64,000 nt of DNA from Ilumatobacter fluminis. Its GTDB lineage: Bacteria; Actinomycetota; Acidimicrobiia; Acidimicrobiales; Ilumatobacteraceae. Position 1 is the stretch's first letter. Each line of letters opens with the position of its first letter. Of the stretch, positions 1 to 9,060 are shown in pieces. The position numbers were made by a program, and so were the translations under genes. The notes below the pieces were generated by a model. That model saw only the letters and a list, made by a program, of their open reading frames with translations. It searched no databases and was not told the origin of the DNA. Location of the stretch: positions 1,798,001 to 1,862,000 of the forward strand of contig NZ_SOAU01000001.1 in the NCBI RefSeq assembly GCF_004364865.1, given 5' to 3'.

Positions 1-2
1 AT

Positions 3-1373
3 CGCTACGCGATGGAGCTCGAGAACGTGCTCGGCATCGCCGCCGAAGACATCCTGCGCATCTCGGCCAAGACCGGCGCCGGTGTCCCCGAGCTGCTCGA
101 CGCCGTCATCGACCGCATCCCGGCACCCACCGGTGACGCCGACGCCCCGCTCCAGGCCCTCATCTTCGACTCGCAGTTCGACCAGTACCGCGGTGTCGTC
201 TCGTCGATCCGCGTCATGAACGGCGTCATGAACGCCAACGACAAGCTGCACTTCATGCAGGCCGGCGCCGATCACGAGGCGCTCGAGATCGGCGCCCGTC
301 GCCCGGCGACCACCCCGATGAAGCAGCTCGGCCCCGGCGAGGTCGGCTACCTGATCGCGGGCATCAAGGACGTCGGCGACGCCCGCTCCGGTGAGACCGT
401 CACCACCATGTCCAAGGGCGCCGACACGCCGCTGCCCGGCTACCAGGACCCCAAGCCGATGGTGTTCTCCGGCCTGTTCCCGATCGACGGCGACGACTTC
501 GAAGACCTGCGCGACGCCCTCGCCAAGCTCAAGCTCAACGACGCCTCGATCAGCTACACCCCCGAGTCGTCCGGTGCGCTCGGCTTCGGCTTCCGCTGTG
601 GCTTCCTTGGTCTGCTCCACATGGAGATCGTCAAGGAACGCCTCGAGCGCGAGTTCGGCCTCGCCCTCATCGCCACCGCCCCCTCGGTCGAGTACCGCGT
701 CACGTCGACCGACGGTGAGACGACGGTCGTCAGCAATCCGGCCGAGCTCCCCGTCGTCCAGAAGATCGACACGATCGAAGAGCCGGTCTTCAAGGTCTCC
801 ATCATCACGCCCAAGGAGTACACGGGCGCCCTGATGGACCTGTGCCAGACCCGGCGCGGCGAGATGAAGCGGATGGAGTACCTGTCGCCCGAGCGGGTGG
901 AGCTCGACTACGAGATCCCGCTCGCCGAGGTCGTCGTCGACTTCTTCGACCAGCTCAAGTCGCGCACCCAGGGCTACGCCTCGCTCGACTACGAACTCAC
1001 CGGCTACCAGGCCGCCCACCTCGTCAAGGTCGACATCCTCCTCAACGGCGAACCGGCCGACGCCTTCTCCACCATCGTCCACCGTGAGAAGGCCGAGACG
1101 TACGGTCGCCGCATGTGCGAGAAGCTCAAGGAGCTCATCCCTCGCCAGATGTTCGACGTGCCGATCCAGGCCGCCATCGGCGGCAAGGTGATCTCACGCG
1201 AGACGGTCAAGGCGAAGCGCAAGGACGTCACTGCCAAGTGCTACGGCGGCGATATCTCCCGCAAGCGCAAGCTGCTCGAGAAGCAGAAAGAGGGCAAGAA
1301 GAAGATGAAGGCGATCGGGCGCGTCGAGGTGCCCGGCGACGTCTTCATCTCCGCCCTCAAGCTCGACGACTGA
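3..1373 (+). CDS. lepA: Elongation factor 4 (LepA), 5' end outside the window
   Basis: C-terminal part of LepA/EF4, a ribosome-bound translational GTPase that remodels stalled or mistranslocated ribosomes. The window opens inside the G domain: the first recognisable element is SAKTG (G5 loop), so the P-loop and switch regions lie off the left edge. Domain II follows, then the LepA hallmark [15 protein letters not shown] near position 595, an EF-G-like domain V, and the LepA-specific tail with a lysine-rich stretch and the end ISALKLDD. About 456 residues are visible of a usual 600. The reading frame is open to the edge, so the internal ATG at 12 is not the start. The stop is TGA at 1371-1373. 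Confidence 0.97.
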   Translation, partial: RYAMELENVLGIAAEDILRISAKTGAGVPELLDAVIDRIPAPTGDADAPLQALIFDSQFDQYRGVVSSIRVMNGVMNANDKLHFMQAGADHEALEIGARRPATTPMKQLGPGEVGYLIAGIKDVGDARSGETVTTMSKGADTPLPGYQDPKPMVFSGLFPIDGDDFEDLRDALAKLKLNDASISYTPESSGALGFGFRCGFLGLLHMEIVKERLEREFGLALIATAPSVEYRVTSTDGETTVVSNPAELPVVQKIDTIEEPVFKVSIITPKEYTGALMDLCQTRRGEMKRMEYLSPERVELDYEIPLAEVVVDFFDQLKSRTQGYASLDYELTGYQAAHLVKVDILLNGEPADAFSTIVHREKAETYGRRMCEKLKELIPRQMFDVPIQAAIGGKVISRETVKAKRKDVTAKCYGGDISRKRKLLEKQKEGKKKMKAIGRVEVPGDVFISALKLDD

Positions 1374-1433
1374 CCCGCTCGACGGTCCACCGAACCCGAC
1401 GGTCGCCGCTCGGGCACCCGGCTCGGTAGCGGG

Positions 1434-2759
1434 TCACTCGACCTCGACCAGCAGGGTCGGGTCGCCGATTGCTCGGCGGGCGGCCACGTGAGCCGACCCG
1501 GCGGCGAGCACCATGGCGAATCCGGCGAGACCGCCGATCAGCGCCGGTTCGAACATGCCGATCAACGACACGCCGGTGGCGACGGCGAACGCCCAGCACG
1601 CAGCGGTCGCGATCACCACTCCGATCGCCGAACCGGTCAGTGCGGCGATGACCGCCTCCGTCTGGCTCGACCGGCGCGTCTGTGCAGGCGTCGCGCCGGC
1701 CAGGCGCAGCGACGCCAGCTCCGTGCGACGGCGGACGATCGTCATCGCTGTCGTGTTGACCACGGCGATGGCGGCGAACCCGACCGAGATCGCGATCATG
1801 ATCCACAGCGACCACATCTGGCTGCCCTCGGTACCCATGTCGTTCGCCGCGACCGTCGCCTGCACCATGCCGACGTTGATCGCCGTCATGAGCGCAACCG
1901 GTCCGGCCGTTGCGGCCGTTCGGCGTGCGTCGGCCACCACGTTCATCGCGGCGATCGAGCCGGTCGTCGTCGCCCGAAAGGGGAGCGAGACCAATCGAGC
2001 CATCGGTCGCACCACGACCGGCCCGAGCATCGACACGCCGATCAGCGCCGTGGCGCTGGCCATGAACACGTAGCCGATCGCCAGGCCGGGATCGTCGTTC
2101 GTCGTCGCCGACACGATGATCAACGCGACTCCGCCGGCGGTGAAGATCGACCCGATGACCCAGCGGGTGATGCCGAGTCGGCGCGGTGCACCGTCGGATC
2201 CGGTCATGGCCTCGGCAGGCGAGGCGGCTCCGGCCGCTCGTGCGGACGTCATGGCCGCCAGCACGGCGACCAGCCAGGTCGCAGCCAACGACACACCGAC
2301 CGGCAGGATGTGCCGGCGATACTCGAACTCGGACGGCATGTCGTCGATGCCGGCGAAGACACCGGCCATCGCATCCGCCACGGGGAGCGCGGCGAGTGTG
2401 CCGATCACCGTGGCGACGAGCGACACCACGCCCATCTCCCTGATGACGAGCCGCCGGACCTGCCTCGGCGTGGCACCGACGCTGCGGAGCAACGCCATGT
2501 CTGCGCGCCGCTGCTCGACGGAGAGCGCCACCGTGGATGCGACCACGAACAGCGAGGCGAACACCGAGATGGCGCCCATCGTCGCGAAGACGGCGATCGG
2601 CCCGACGTAGTCCTCGCTCGACTCGCCGTTCAGGATGATCGCCGACGTGAAGAGTGCTGCGCAGAGGCTGAACAGTGCTGCGCCGAATCCGACTGCGACG
2701 AACGTGCCGACGAAGACGCCGGTGCGGTGACGGAGGTCGGCGCCGACCAGACCGTTCAC
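1434..2759 (-). CDS. ABC transporter permease, FtsX/MacB type
   Basis: Membrane subunit of an FtsX-type ABC exporter (lipoprotein, peptide or drug efflux families). The protein has 441 residues and about eight predicted helices. Two equivalent cytoplasmic coupling segments follow a helix, EQRRADMALLRSVGATP at about residue 82 and VRRRTELASLRLAGATP at about 341; these mark two fused FtsX-like halves. The start is GTG at 2757-2759 and overlaps the stop of the upstream ATPase gene (GTGA, 4 nt), so the two are translationally coupled. No periplasmic MacB-PCD domain is obvious. The substrate cannot be read from the sequence. Confidence 0.9.
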   Translation of the reverse strand: MNGLVGADLRHRTGVFVGTFVAVGFGAALFSLCAALFTSAIILNGESSEDYVGPIAVFATMGAISVFASLFVVASTVALSVEQRRADMALLRSVGATPRQVRRLVIREMGVVSLVATVIGTLAALPVADAMAGVFAGIDDMPSEFEYRRHILPVGVSLAATWLVAVLAAMTSARAAGAASPAEAMTGSDGAPRRLGITRWVIGSIFTAGGVALIIVSATTNDDPGLAIGYVFMASATALIGVSMLGPVVVRPMARLVSLPFRATTTGSIAAMNVVADARRTAATAGPVALMTAINVGMVQATVAANDMGTEGSQMWSLWIMIAISVGFAAIAVVNTTAMTIVRRRTELASLRLAGATPAQTRRSSQTEAVIAALTGSAIGVVIATAACWAFAVATGVSLIGMFEPALIGGLAGFAMVLAAGSAHVAARRAIGDPTLLVEVE

Positions 2760-3481
2760 GCCAGCTCCATGTCGGCGCTGCGAGCGGCGATCGTCTCGGC
2801 GTCGGCCCCGACGAGCTCGCCGCCGATCGTGCCGTCGGAGACGAAGAGCACTCGGTCGGCGAGGGCGGCGGCCGCGGGATCGTGGGTCGCCATGATGATC
2901 GACTGGCCGGCGGACACCGACTCGCGCAAGACATCGAGGACGACCCGTCCCGACGCCCGGTCGAGCGCACCGGTCGGCTCGTCGGCGAACAGCACCTGCG
3001 ACCCGGCGAGGATCGCCCGGGCGATCGCGACCCGCTGCCGTTGCCCGCCGGACAGCTGCGCCGGTCGGCGACGCAGCGTCTCACCGATCCCGAATCGGTC
3101 GGCGAGGTCGCGCATCGCCCGCTTGTCGACCTTGTGATCGGCGAGGCGTGCCGGCAGCTCGAGGTTCTGGCGGACCGTGAGCGTCGGCATCAAGTTGTAC
3201 GACTGGAACACGAAGCCGATCTTCTGGCGCCGGAGCTTGGTCAGCGCCGGTTCGTTGAGGTCGGCGATCTCGTCGCCGCCGACGACGACCGAGCCCGAGT
3301 CGGGCCGTTCGAGGCCGGACGCGCAGCGCATGAACGTCGACTTACCCGAGCCGGATGGCCCCATGAGCGCGGTGAACTCGCCTGGCCTGAAGTTGGCCGA
3401 GGCGCCGCGGAGGACGGGGACGACTTCGTCGCGACGTCCGTAGGACTTCCTGAGATCTCGAGCGGTGAGCACATTCGTCAT
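2756..3481 (-). CDS. ABC transporter ATP-binding protein, LolD/MacB type
   Basis: Nucleotide-binding subunit partnering the downstream FtsX-like permease. In 241 residues it has Walker A GPSGSGKST at 41-49, the signature LSGGQRQRVAIARAI at about 143, Walker B VLFADEPTGALD at about 163 and the H-loop MATHD at about 200. The GALD after Walker B is typical of the LolD/MacB/SalX subgroup. I chose the ATG at 3479-3481 over an in-frame start 31 codons upstream because the domain begins there. A TACCGT hexamer sits 8 nt upstream on the minus strand (3490-3495), as expected of a leaderless transcript. Confidence 0.93.
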   Translation of the reverse strand: MTNVLTARDLRKSYGRRDEVVPVLRGASANFRPGEFTALMGPSGSGKSTFMRCASGLERPDSGSVVVGGDEIADLNEPALTKLRRQKIGFVFQSYNLMPTLTVRQNLELPARLADHKVDKRAMRDLADRFGIGETLRRRPAQLSGGQRQRVAIARAILAGSQVLFADEPTGALDRASGRVVLDVLRESVSAGQSIIMATHDPAAAALADRVLFVSDGTIGGELVGADAETIAARSADMELA

Positions 3482-3540
3482 CACGTTCGACGGTACGAAC
3501 CGGCAGACCGATCGCCGACCGGGCGGACCGGTGTCTTCGG

Positions 3541-3596
3541 GGTGGGGTAGTCCCCACCTCCCGGCGCTCTGCAAGGTTTCTCACCCGTTCGGGTGA
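3541..3596. promoter_or_regulatory. Two inverted repeats in a divergent promoter region
   Basis: Two short palindromes lie between the ABC exporter (leftward) and the PP2C phosphatase (rightward). One is ggtgggg-tagt-ccccacc at 3541-3558, with 7-bp arms. The other is tcacccg-tt-cgggtga at 3581-3596, with 7-bp arms. They sit about 45 and 85 bp upstream of the ATPase start, and the second ends about 29 bp before the TACAGT hexamer (3625-3630) of the phosphatase gene. Operators or RNA hairpins are both possible; no regulator gene is adjacent. Confidence 0.35.
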
Positions 3597-3638
3597 ACTG
3601 CTCGCACCTCGACCTGGGCGGGGATACAGTCCGGAGGA

Positions 3639-3656
3639 ATGAAAGCGTCAGCCTGA
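3639..3656 (+). CDS. Five-codon leaderless upstream ORF (MKASA)
   Basis: ATG at 3639 opens a five-codon frame whose TGA (3654-3656) overlaps the ATG of the phosphatase gene as TGATG. A TACAGT hexamer at 3625-3630 lies 8 nt before this ATG, the spacing seen at leaderless starts across this window. The only GGAGGA nearby (3633-3638) abuts this ATG and is 17 nt from the main start. Termination and reinitiation could therefore couple translation of the phosphatase to the mini-ORF. This is an inference from layout only. Confidence 0.35.
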   Translation: MKASA

Positions 3657-5320
3657 TGGGCGACCCGAGCGGCCTCGCCGCACCACCCGCCACCGGGCTC
3701 GACTGGCTCCCACGCGGTCAGCAGATGGCCGACCTCATCGTCCGGCACGACTGGTCGTCGACACCGATCGGCCATCCGTCCACGTGGTCGAATGCGCTCC
3801 GCACCGCGGTGAGTACCTGTCTGTCCTCGAACTTCCCGCTCCTCGTGCTGTGGGGCCCCGATCTCGTCAAGATCTACAACGACGGGTACCGGGAGATGAT
3901 CGGCACCGAGAAGCACCCGCGTGCACTCGGTTCGCCGGTCGCCGACATCTGGCCCGAGATCTGGGACACGATCGGCCCGATGTTCGACGCCGTCGTCACG
4001 ACCGGGGTCGCCACCTGGAGCGAGCATCAGCCGCTCCTGATCGACCGCAACGGTTTCACCGAGGAGTGCACGTTCACCTTCTCGTACAGCCCGCTCTACG
4101 GCGACGACGGCACGATCAGCGGTGTCCTCGACATCTCGGTCGAGACGACCAAGGAGGTCGTGCAGGCACGTCGCCTCGAATGCATCGCCGATCTCAGCGC
4201 GTCGCTGTCGATGCAGGAGCACGCCACCGACGCCTGCGTGGCTGCGATGGGTGCGCTCACCCGCCACTCGAGCGACATCGTCGCCGCCGACATCATGCTC
4301 AACGTCGACGGATCACTCGTGCCGGTCGCGTCCAACCGGCGTTCGCTCCAGGCGGCCGGCCGCCTTGCGTCCGCTGCCGCCGAGGTGCTCGACGGCACGC
4401 CGCGAACCGTCGGCCAACCCCACCCGGGTTTTCCCGCCGAGCACCGACTCACCCCGCTCACCAACGGGCGCGGCGACGTGATCGGCGTCTTCATCGCGAC
4501 CCTGAACAAGCTCCGGCCGTTCGATGCCGGCTACAGCCAGTTCGTCGACGTGCTCGCCCAGAACATCGGCAGCGTCATCGAGCGCGCCCAACGCCGGTCC
4601 GAGATCGTCGGCGAGCTCCAGTTCGTCAACGAGACGCTGCAGCGAGCGATGCTCCCGGCCGTCCGCGACACCCCGACGATCGCCGCTCGCTATCTCCCGG
4701 CGGCCAACAACTTGTCGGTCGGCGGCGACTGGTACGACATCATCGACCTGTCCGACCAACGCCGGGCGCTGGTGGTCGGCGACTGTGTCGGCCACGGCCT
4801 CCATGCGGCCACGGCGATGGGCCAGCTCCGCAGCGCTGCCCGAGCACTCCTTCTCGAAGGGTCCGACCCGGGCCGCATGATCGCCTCGCTCGACACGTTC
4901 GCGGCATCCATCGAGGGCGGCGCGTGTGCCTCGGTCGTCTGCGTCGTGGTCGACCGTGCCGCCGGCACGCTCGACTACTGCCGCGCCGGCCACCCACCGC
5001 CGCTCGTCGTCAACCCGAACGGTGCACGGTGGCTCGATGCGTCGGGCGGTCCGGTGCTCGGGCTCGACCCCGATGCGCCCCGCGCGAACACGACGATCGA
5101 CTTCGATGTCGACGACGTCCTGCTCATGTACACCGACGGTCTCGTCGAGCGGCGCGGCCGATCGATCAACGACCAGTTCGACGAGCTCGCGAAGCATGCG
5201 CTGCTCGTCGCCGACCGCAACGTGACCCAGGTCGCCAACTCGATCCTGCTGATGATGGACACCGACTCGGTCGACGACGACGTCGTGTTGCTCGTCAAGC
5301 GCCTCGAAGACGTCGACTGA
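3656..5320 (+). CDS. PAS-GAF-PP2C (SpoIIE/RsbU-type) serine phosphatase
   Basis: Soluble signalling phosphatase of 554 residues. An N-terminal PAS domain (about 10-150) opens with the signature DWSSTPIGHPSTW and holds LVLWGPDLVKIYNDGYREM. A GAF-like domain follows (about 155-320), and the C-terminal PP2C/SpoIIE domain spans about 335-550. The metal-binding motifs are intact: GGDWYDI near 356, GDCVGHG near 375 and YTDGLVERRG near 491. In this family the usual substrate is a phosphorylated anti-anti-sigma (STAS) protein, so it may release a sigma factor; a STAS-like protein is encoded at 60826-61236 but is not linked. ATG 3656 was preferred over the in-frame ATG at 3593, which precedes the promoter-like hexamer. 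Confidence 0.88.
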   Translation: MGDPSGLAAPPATGLDWLPRGQQMADLIVRHDWSSTPIGHPSTWSNALRTAVSTCLSSNFPLLVLWGPDLVKIYNDGYREMIGTEKHPRALGSPVADIWPEIWDTIGPMFDAVVTTGVATWSEHQPLLIDRNGFTEECTFTFSYSPLYGDDGTISGVLDISVETTKEVVQARRLECIADLSASLSMQEHATDACVAAMGALTRHSSDIVAADIMLNVDGSLVPVASNRRSLQAAGRLASAAAEVLDGTPRTVGQPHPGFPAEHRLTPLTNGRGDVIGVFIATLNKLRPFDAGYSQFVDVLAQNIGSVIERAQRRSEIVGELQFVNETLQRAMLPAVRDTPTIAARYLPAANNLSVGGDWYDIIDLSDQRRALVVGDCVGHGLHAATAMGQLRSAARALLLEGSDPGRMIASLDTFAASIEGGACASVVCVVVDRAAGTLDYCRAGHPPPLVVNPNGARWLDASGGPVLGLDPDAPRANTTIDFDVDDVLLMYTDGLVERRGRSINDQFDELAKHALLVADRNVTQVANSILLMMDTDSVDDDVVLLVKRLEDVD

Positions 5321-5345
5321 TCGGCGTCCGGTCGGTCAGACCGGG

Positions 5346-5807
5346 TCAGCCCCAGCCGGCGACGTCGACCTTGGCGACCACCGTGTCGGGTACGACACGG
5401 ACCACCATCTCGGGCGGCACCGCGTTGCGCTTGCCGAAGGCTTCGGCCTGATCGGCGCCCATGTACCGTCCTCCGATCCGGGTTCCGACGGCCAACAGGT
5501 CGTCGGGGTCGGTCGACGTGGTCGCCCGACCGGTGATGGTGACGAAGGCGAACGGCGGACGCTCGTCGTCCCAGCAGAGCGCCACACGCCCGTCGCGCAG
5601 GATCGACTTGCCCTTGATCGTGTCGGCGCTCGTCATGAAGACGACGACGTCCTCGCCGTCGGGGCCCGAGCCACGTTCGAGATCGACCCAGACCGGGGCG
5701 ACGTGCGGACTGCCGTCCTTGCGGACGAGGGCCAGCTTCGCGGTGCGGGCGACGTCGCCGCCCACGAACTCCTGCCACCAACCGTCGGGTGCGTCGTTGT
5801 ACGCCAT
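5346..5807 (-). CDS. PPOX-class (FMN/F420-binding) flavoprotein
   Basis: Small split-barrel flavoprotein of 153 residues in the pyridoxamine-5'-phosphate oxidase-like superfamily. It begins MAYNDAPDGWWQEFV, then ARTAKLALVRKDGSPHVAPVWVDL, the first barrel strands that mark PPOX-type F420- or FMN-dependent reductases, and ADTIKGKSILRDGRVALCW, the usual phosphate-binding segment. Actinobacterial relatives reduce substrates with F420H2 or act as biliverdin/heme-type oxidoreductases; the substrate is unknown here. The start ATG at 5805-5807 is the only one compatible with family length. The gene is convergent with the phosphatase gene, 25 bp away. Confidence 0.8.
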   Translation of the reverse strand: MAYNDAPDGWWQEFVGGDVARTAKLALVRKDGSPHVAPVWVDLERGSGPDGEDVVVFMTSADTIKGKSILRDGRVALCWDDERPPFAFVTITGRATTSTDPDDLLAVGTRIGGRYMGADQAEAFGKRNAVPPEMVVRVVPDTVVAKVDVAGWG

Positions 5808-5885
5808 ACCCCATGCTCGCGTCCCCGACCCGAGCCGCCAAACGCCGAGGTCGTACGATCGGCAGCGGGCACAGGAGGGGGACTC

Positions 5886-7592
5886 ATGGCCGAACACGAC
5901 CTCGTGATCCGCAACGGCACGATCATCGACGGCAGCGGTGCCGACCGCTTCGGCGGCGATGTCGCCATCGACGGCGGCACGATCACGGCAGTCGGCCGGG
6001 TCGACGGATCGGGCCGGCGCGAGATCGACGCCGACGGAAGGGCGGTCGCACCCGGCTTCGTCGACATCCACACCCACTACGACGGGCAAGCCACCTGGGA
6101 CGGTCGGCTCGCGCCGTCGTCGTGGCACGGGGTCACCACCGTGGTGATGGGCAACTGTGGTGTCGGCTTCGCGCCGGTGTTCGAGCACGACCGTGAGCGG
6201 TTGATCCAGCTGATGGAAGGGGTCGAGGACATCCCCGGCACCGCGCTCCACGAAGGCCTGAGCTGGGACTGGCAGAGCTTCCCCGACTATCTCGACGAAC
6301 TCGACCGCCGTCCACGCGACATCGACCTCGGCGCGCAGGTGCCCCACGGCGCGCTCCGACTGCACGTGATGGGGGAGCGCGGCGCGACCCAACAGCCGGC
6401 GACGCCCGACGACATCGCCGAGATGGCTCGACTCGCCGCCGACGCCGTGCGAGCGGGCGCCCTCGGCTTCACCACCACCCGCACCGTCAACCACCGCACG
6501 TCGCTCGGCGAGCCGACACCGACCCTGCAGGCCGAGGCCGACGAGCTGATCGGGATCGCAAAGGCCATCGGCGAACTCGGCACCGGTGTGCTGCAGGCGG
6601 TCAGCGACTTCGACGACCTCCCGGGCGAGATCGACCTGTTCCGTCGGATGGCGGCCGAATCGGGTCGGCCGATCTCGGTGTCGGTCGCACAGGGTCCCCG
6701 TCGTCCCGACGACTGGCGCGACGAACTCGACGCGTTCGCCGCAGCCACGGCCGCCGGCACCACGATGCGCGGTCAGGTCGGTGCCCGCGCCGTCGGCTTG
6801 ATGCTCGGGCTCCAGGCGACGCTGCACCCGTTCATGTACAGCCCGGTGTACGGCGAGATCGCAGGCCTGCCGTTGCCCGAGCGCGTGAGCCTGATGCACG
6901 ACCCCGACCTGCGGCGCCGCATCATCGAGACCGCTCGCGTCGAGGACACCAAGCTCGGCAGCCTGGCGATCCAGCGTTACAAGTTCATCTTCCGGCTCGG
7001 CGACCCGCCCGACTACGAACCCGATCCGTCGACATCGATCGCCGCCACCGCCGAACGCGAACGTCGCGACCCGGCCGAGGTGGCGTACGACTGGCTCCTC
7101 GAGCAGAACGGAACGGCCCTGCTGTACCAGCCGGCGCTCAACTGGGCCGGCGGCAACCTCGACGTCGTGGGCGAGATGCTCCGGCACCCGGCCTCGGTCC
7201 CCGGTCTCTCCGACGGAGGCGCCCATGTCGGCACGATCTGCGACGTCAGCTTCCCGACCACCCTGCTCCAGTGGTGGGGGCGTGACCGACCGACCGGTCG
7301 TATCCCGCTCGAGACTCTCATCGCCAAGCAGTGCCGCATGACCGCCGAAACGGTCGGCCTGACCGATCGCGGTGTGTTGGCGCCCGGCAAGCGTGCCGAC
7401 GTCAACGTGATCGACGTCGACGGCCTCCGGCTCCACGCACCCGAGATCGTGCACGACCTGCCCGCAGGCGGCGCCCGCCTCCTCCAGCGAGCGGACGGCT
7501 ACGACCACACCTTCGTCGCCGGCATCGAGATCATGGCCGGGGGCCACTCGACCGGTGCGACCCCGGGACGTCTCGTGCGCGGCGCCCGCTGA
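5886..7592 (+). CDS. N-acyl-D-amino-acid deacylase family amidohydrolase
   Basis: Metal-dependent amidohydrolase of 568 residues in the D-aminoacylase (COG3653) group, which removes acyl groups from N-acyl-D-amino acids. It has the short N-terminal beta part with GTIIDGSG, the metal-binding HxH in [15 protein letters not shown] near residue 62, [12 protein letters not shown], and a C-terminal [14 protein letters not shown] with the catalytic Asp/His region near 440. The end of the barrel ([12 protein letters not shown], then [13 protein letters not shown]) is standard. ATG 5886 follows a strong ribosome site (AGGAGGGGG) 8 nt upstream. Close relatives include dihydroorotase-like hydrolases, so the true substrate is uncertain. 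Confidence 0.87.
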   Translation: MAEHDLVIRNGTIIDGSGADRFGGDVAIDGGTITAVGRVDGSGRREIDADGRAVAPGFVDIHTHYDGQATWDGRLAPSSWHGVTTVVMGNCGVGFAPVFEHDRERLIQLMEGVEDIPGTALHEGLSWDWQSFPDYLDELDRRPRDIDLGAQVPHGALRLHVMGERGATQQPATPDDIAEMARLAADAVRAGALGFTTTRTVNHRTSLGEPTPTLQAEADELIGIAKAIGELGTGVLQAVSDFDDLPGEIDLFRRMAAESGRPISVSVAQGPRRPDDWRDELDAFAAATAAGTTMRGQVGARAVGLMLGLQATLHPFMYSPVYGEIAGLPLPERVSLMHDPDLRRRIIETARVEDTKLGSLAIQRYKFIFRLGDPPDYEPDPSTSIAATAERERRDPAEVAYDWLLEQNGTALLYQPALNWAGGNLDVVGEMLRHPASVPGLSDGGAHVGTICDVSFPTTLLQWWGRDRPTGRIPLETLIAKQCRMTAETVGLTDRGVLAPGKRADVNVIDVDGLRLHAPEIVHDLPAGGARLLQRADGYDHTFVAGIEIMAGGHSTGATPGRLVRGAR

Positions 7593-7658
7593 ACCGCCGA
7601 TCGACACCGTGTGTCGTCCGACGTCGCATCGTGACGCGTCCGGCGGCAGGATGAACCG

Positions 7659-8939
7659 ATGGCATCGACGTTCCGGGCAGTGCGCGGCAACCGGAACTCG
7701 CAGCTCTTCTTCGCCGGCCTCCTGCTGTCGACGATCGGCACGTGGGTGCAGTTCACGGCGATCGCGATCGTCGTCGACCGCCTCACCGGCAAGGCGACCG
7801 CGATCGGCATCCTCACGGCGCTCCAGTTCGCACCGATGCTGTTCTTCGGTGCCTGGGGCGGTGCCGTCTCCGACCGGCTCGACCGACGGAAGATGGCGAT
7901 CGCGACCCAGTCGATGCTCGCCGTCCAGGCAGCGACCATCGCCGTCCTCGACTTCGCCGGGGCTCTGTCGGTCGGCGCGATCTACGTCCTTACGCTCGCC
8001 CTCGGTCTGATCAACGCGCTCGACAATCCGGCCCGGCGCGGGTTCGTCACCGAACTCGTCCCCGAGCATCAGATCGCCTCGGCCGTCTCGCTCAACACCG
8101 CCGTGATGACGGGCGCTCGCATCTTCGGTCCGGCGTTGGCGGCGATCCTGATCGACCAGGTCGGACTCGCCACTCAGTGGCTGTTCACGGCCAACGCACT
8201 GTCGTTCGCGGCGATCATCGGTTCGCTGGTCCTGCTCGACCCGAGCCGGCTCCATCCGCCACCCCGTGTCGCTCGTGGCGGGACGCCGGTGCGTGACGGA
8301 CTCCGCTACGTGCGTCGGACGCCGATCCTGTGGGCCACCTTCATCGTGTTCACGGTCGTCTCGACGTTCGGGTTCGACTACAACGTGGTGCTACCGCGCA
8401 TCGCCAACGAGGTCTGGAACGACGAGGCCTGGTTCGGGTGGACGTTGACAGCGATCAGTGTCGGCAGCCTGCTCGGTTCGCTCGCCACCGCGTCCCGAGA
8501 TCGGGTGTCGCTCCGGTGGATGGCCGGCATGGGAGCGATCCTCGGCGTGGCACAGCTCGGGTTGGCATGGGCGCCGAGCGGGTTCGTCGCCATCGGCGTC
8601 GGGCCGATCATGGGGCTGGGCGCCGCCGGGTTCGTGGCGGCGATGAACTCGATCACCCAGCAGGAATGCCCGCCCGACATGCGCGGTCGAATCCTGGCGT
8701 TGACCGCCGTCGCGTTCCTCGGGTCGTACCCGATCGGCGGACCGCTGACCGGCCTCGTGGCCGACACGGTCGGCCTGCCGTGGTCGTTGGCCTACGGCGC
8801 CGTGATCAGCCTCGTCGCCGTCGGCGGTTTGGTGTGGTGGGCACTCGGCCGTCACCCCGACGATTCACGCTTCGAGGTCCTGCGCACCCTCCTCGGCTCG
8901 TCCACCGCCGTCGCCCCCAGCACCTCCGAACGCCCCTGA
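7659..8939 (+). CDS. MFS exporter, EntS-like (MFS_3)
   Basis: Twelve-helix major facilitator of 426 residues. The N-terminal FRAVRGNRNSQLFFAG and ISSIGTWVQ-like LLSTIGTWVQ, the cytoplasmic loop DRLDRRKMAI between helices 2 and 3, and NALDNPARRGFVTELV are typical of the MFS_3/EntS group that exports siderophores and small hydrophobic compounds. The second half retains CPPDMRGRILAL and a GPLTG motif. ATG 7659 is preceded by GGCAGGA about 10 nt upstream. It lies 66 bp after the deacylase gene in the same direction and could be cotranscribed, but no functional link is evident. Confidence 0.87.
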   Translation: MASTFRAVRGNRNSQLFFAGLLLSTIGTWVQFTAIAIVVDRLTGKATAIGILTALQFAPMLFFGAWGGAVSDRLDRRKMAIATQSMLAVQAATIAVLDFAGALSVGAIYVLTLALGLINALDNPARRGFVTELVPEHQIASAVSLNTAVMTGARIFGPALAAILIDQVGLATQWLFTANALSFAAIIGSLVLLDPSRLHPPPRVARGGTPVRDGLRYVRRTPILWATFIVFTVVSTFGFDYNVVLPRIANEVWNDEAWFGWTLTAISVGSLLGSLATASRDRVSLRWMAGMGAILGVAQLGLAWAPSGFVAIGVGPIMGLGAAGFVAAMNSITQQECPPDMRGRILALTAVAFLGSYPIGGPLTGLVADTVGLPWSLAYGAVISLVAVGGLVWWALGRHPDDSRFEVLRTLLGSSTAVAPSTSERP

Positions 8940-8940
8940 C

Positions 8941-8987
8941 CCGACCGGTCGGTTGGTGACGTCGGTTGATGTCAGACATCAACCGAC
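8941..8987. promoter_or_regulatory. Operator-like palindrome 1 upstream of the photolyase gene
   Basis: At 8961-8987 there is a perfect 27-bp palindrome, 13-bp arms around one base: gtcggttgatgtc, a, then its complement. A degenerate extra half-site (11 of 13 bases) lies directly before it at 8948-8960, and a 12-bp perfect palindrome ccgaccggtcgg sits at 8941-8952. The centre GTCNGAC equals the core of FadR-type GntR operators. The single-base centre argues against a normal terminator hairpin, although this DNA also follows the MFS stop. Confidence 0.6.
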
Positions 8988-9016
8988 CAGACTCGGCCTC
9001 GATCGACATCGTGGGT

Positions 9017-9060
9017 GTCGGTTGATGTCTGACATCATCCGACGGGGGTACAACTGGGGT
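9017..9060 (+). promoter_or_regulatory. Operator-like palindrome 2 and photolyase core promoter
   Basis: Second copy of the 27-bp palindrome at 9017-9043, same arms with one mismatch, its centre 56 bp from that of the first copy. It is followed by TACAAC at 9049-9054, a -10-like hexamer (last base imperfect) six nt before the photolyase ATG. There is no usable ribosome site: GGGG at 9056-9059 lies one base from the ATG. A repressor bound here would cover the -35 region of a leaderless promoter. Confidence 0.6.

Noticed and set aside
5346-8255. 969-codon open frame on the minus strand
   Set aside because: Only the last 153 codons (PPOX protein) look like protein. The rest lies antisense to the D-aminoacylase and MFS genes, which have clear motifs on the plus strand.
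8961-8987. Palindrome as Rho-independent terminator of the MFS gene
   Set aside because: A one-base centre and absence of a T tract are poor for a terminator, and a second copy at 9017 with fixed spacing points to protein binding. Not fully excluded.
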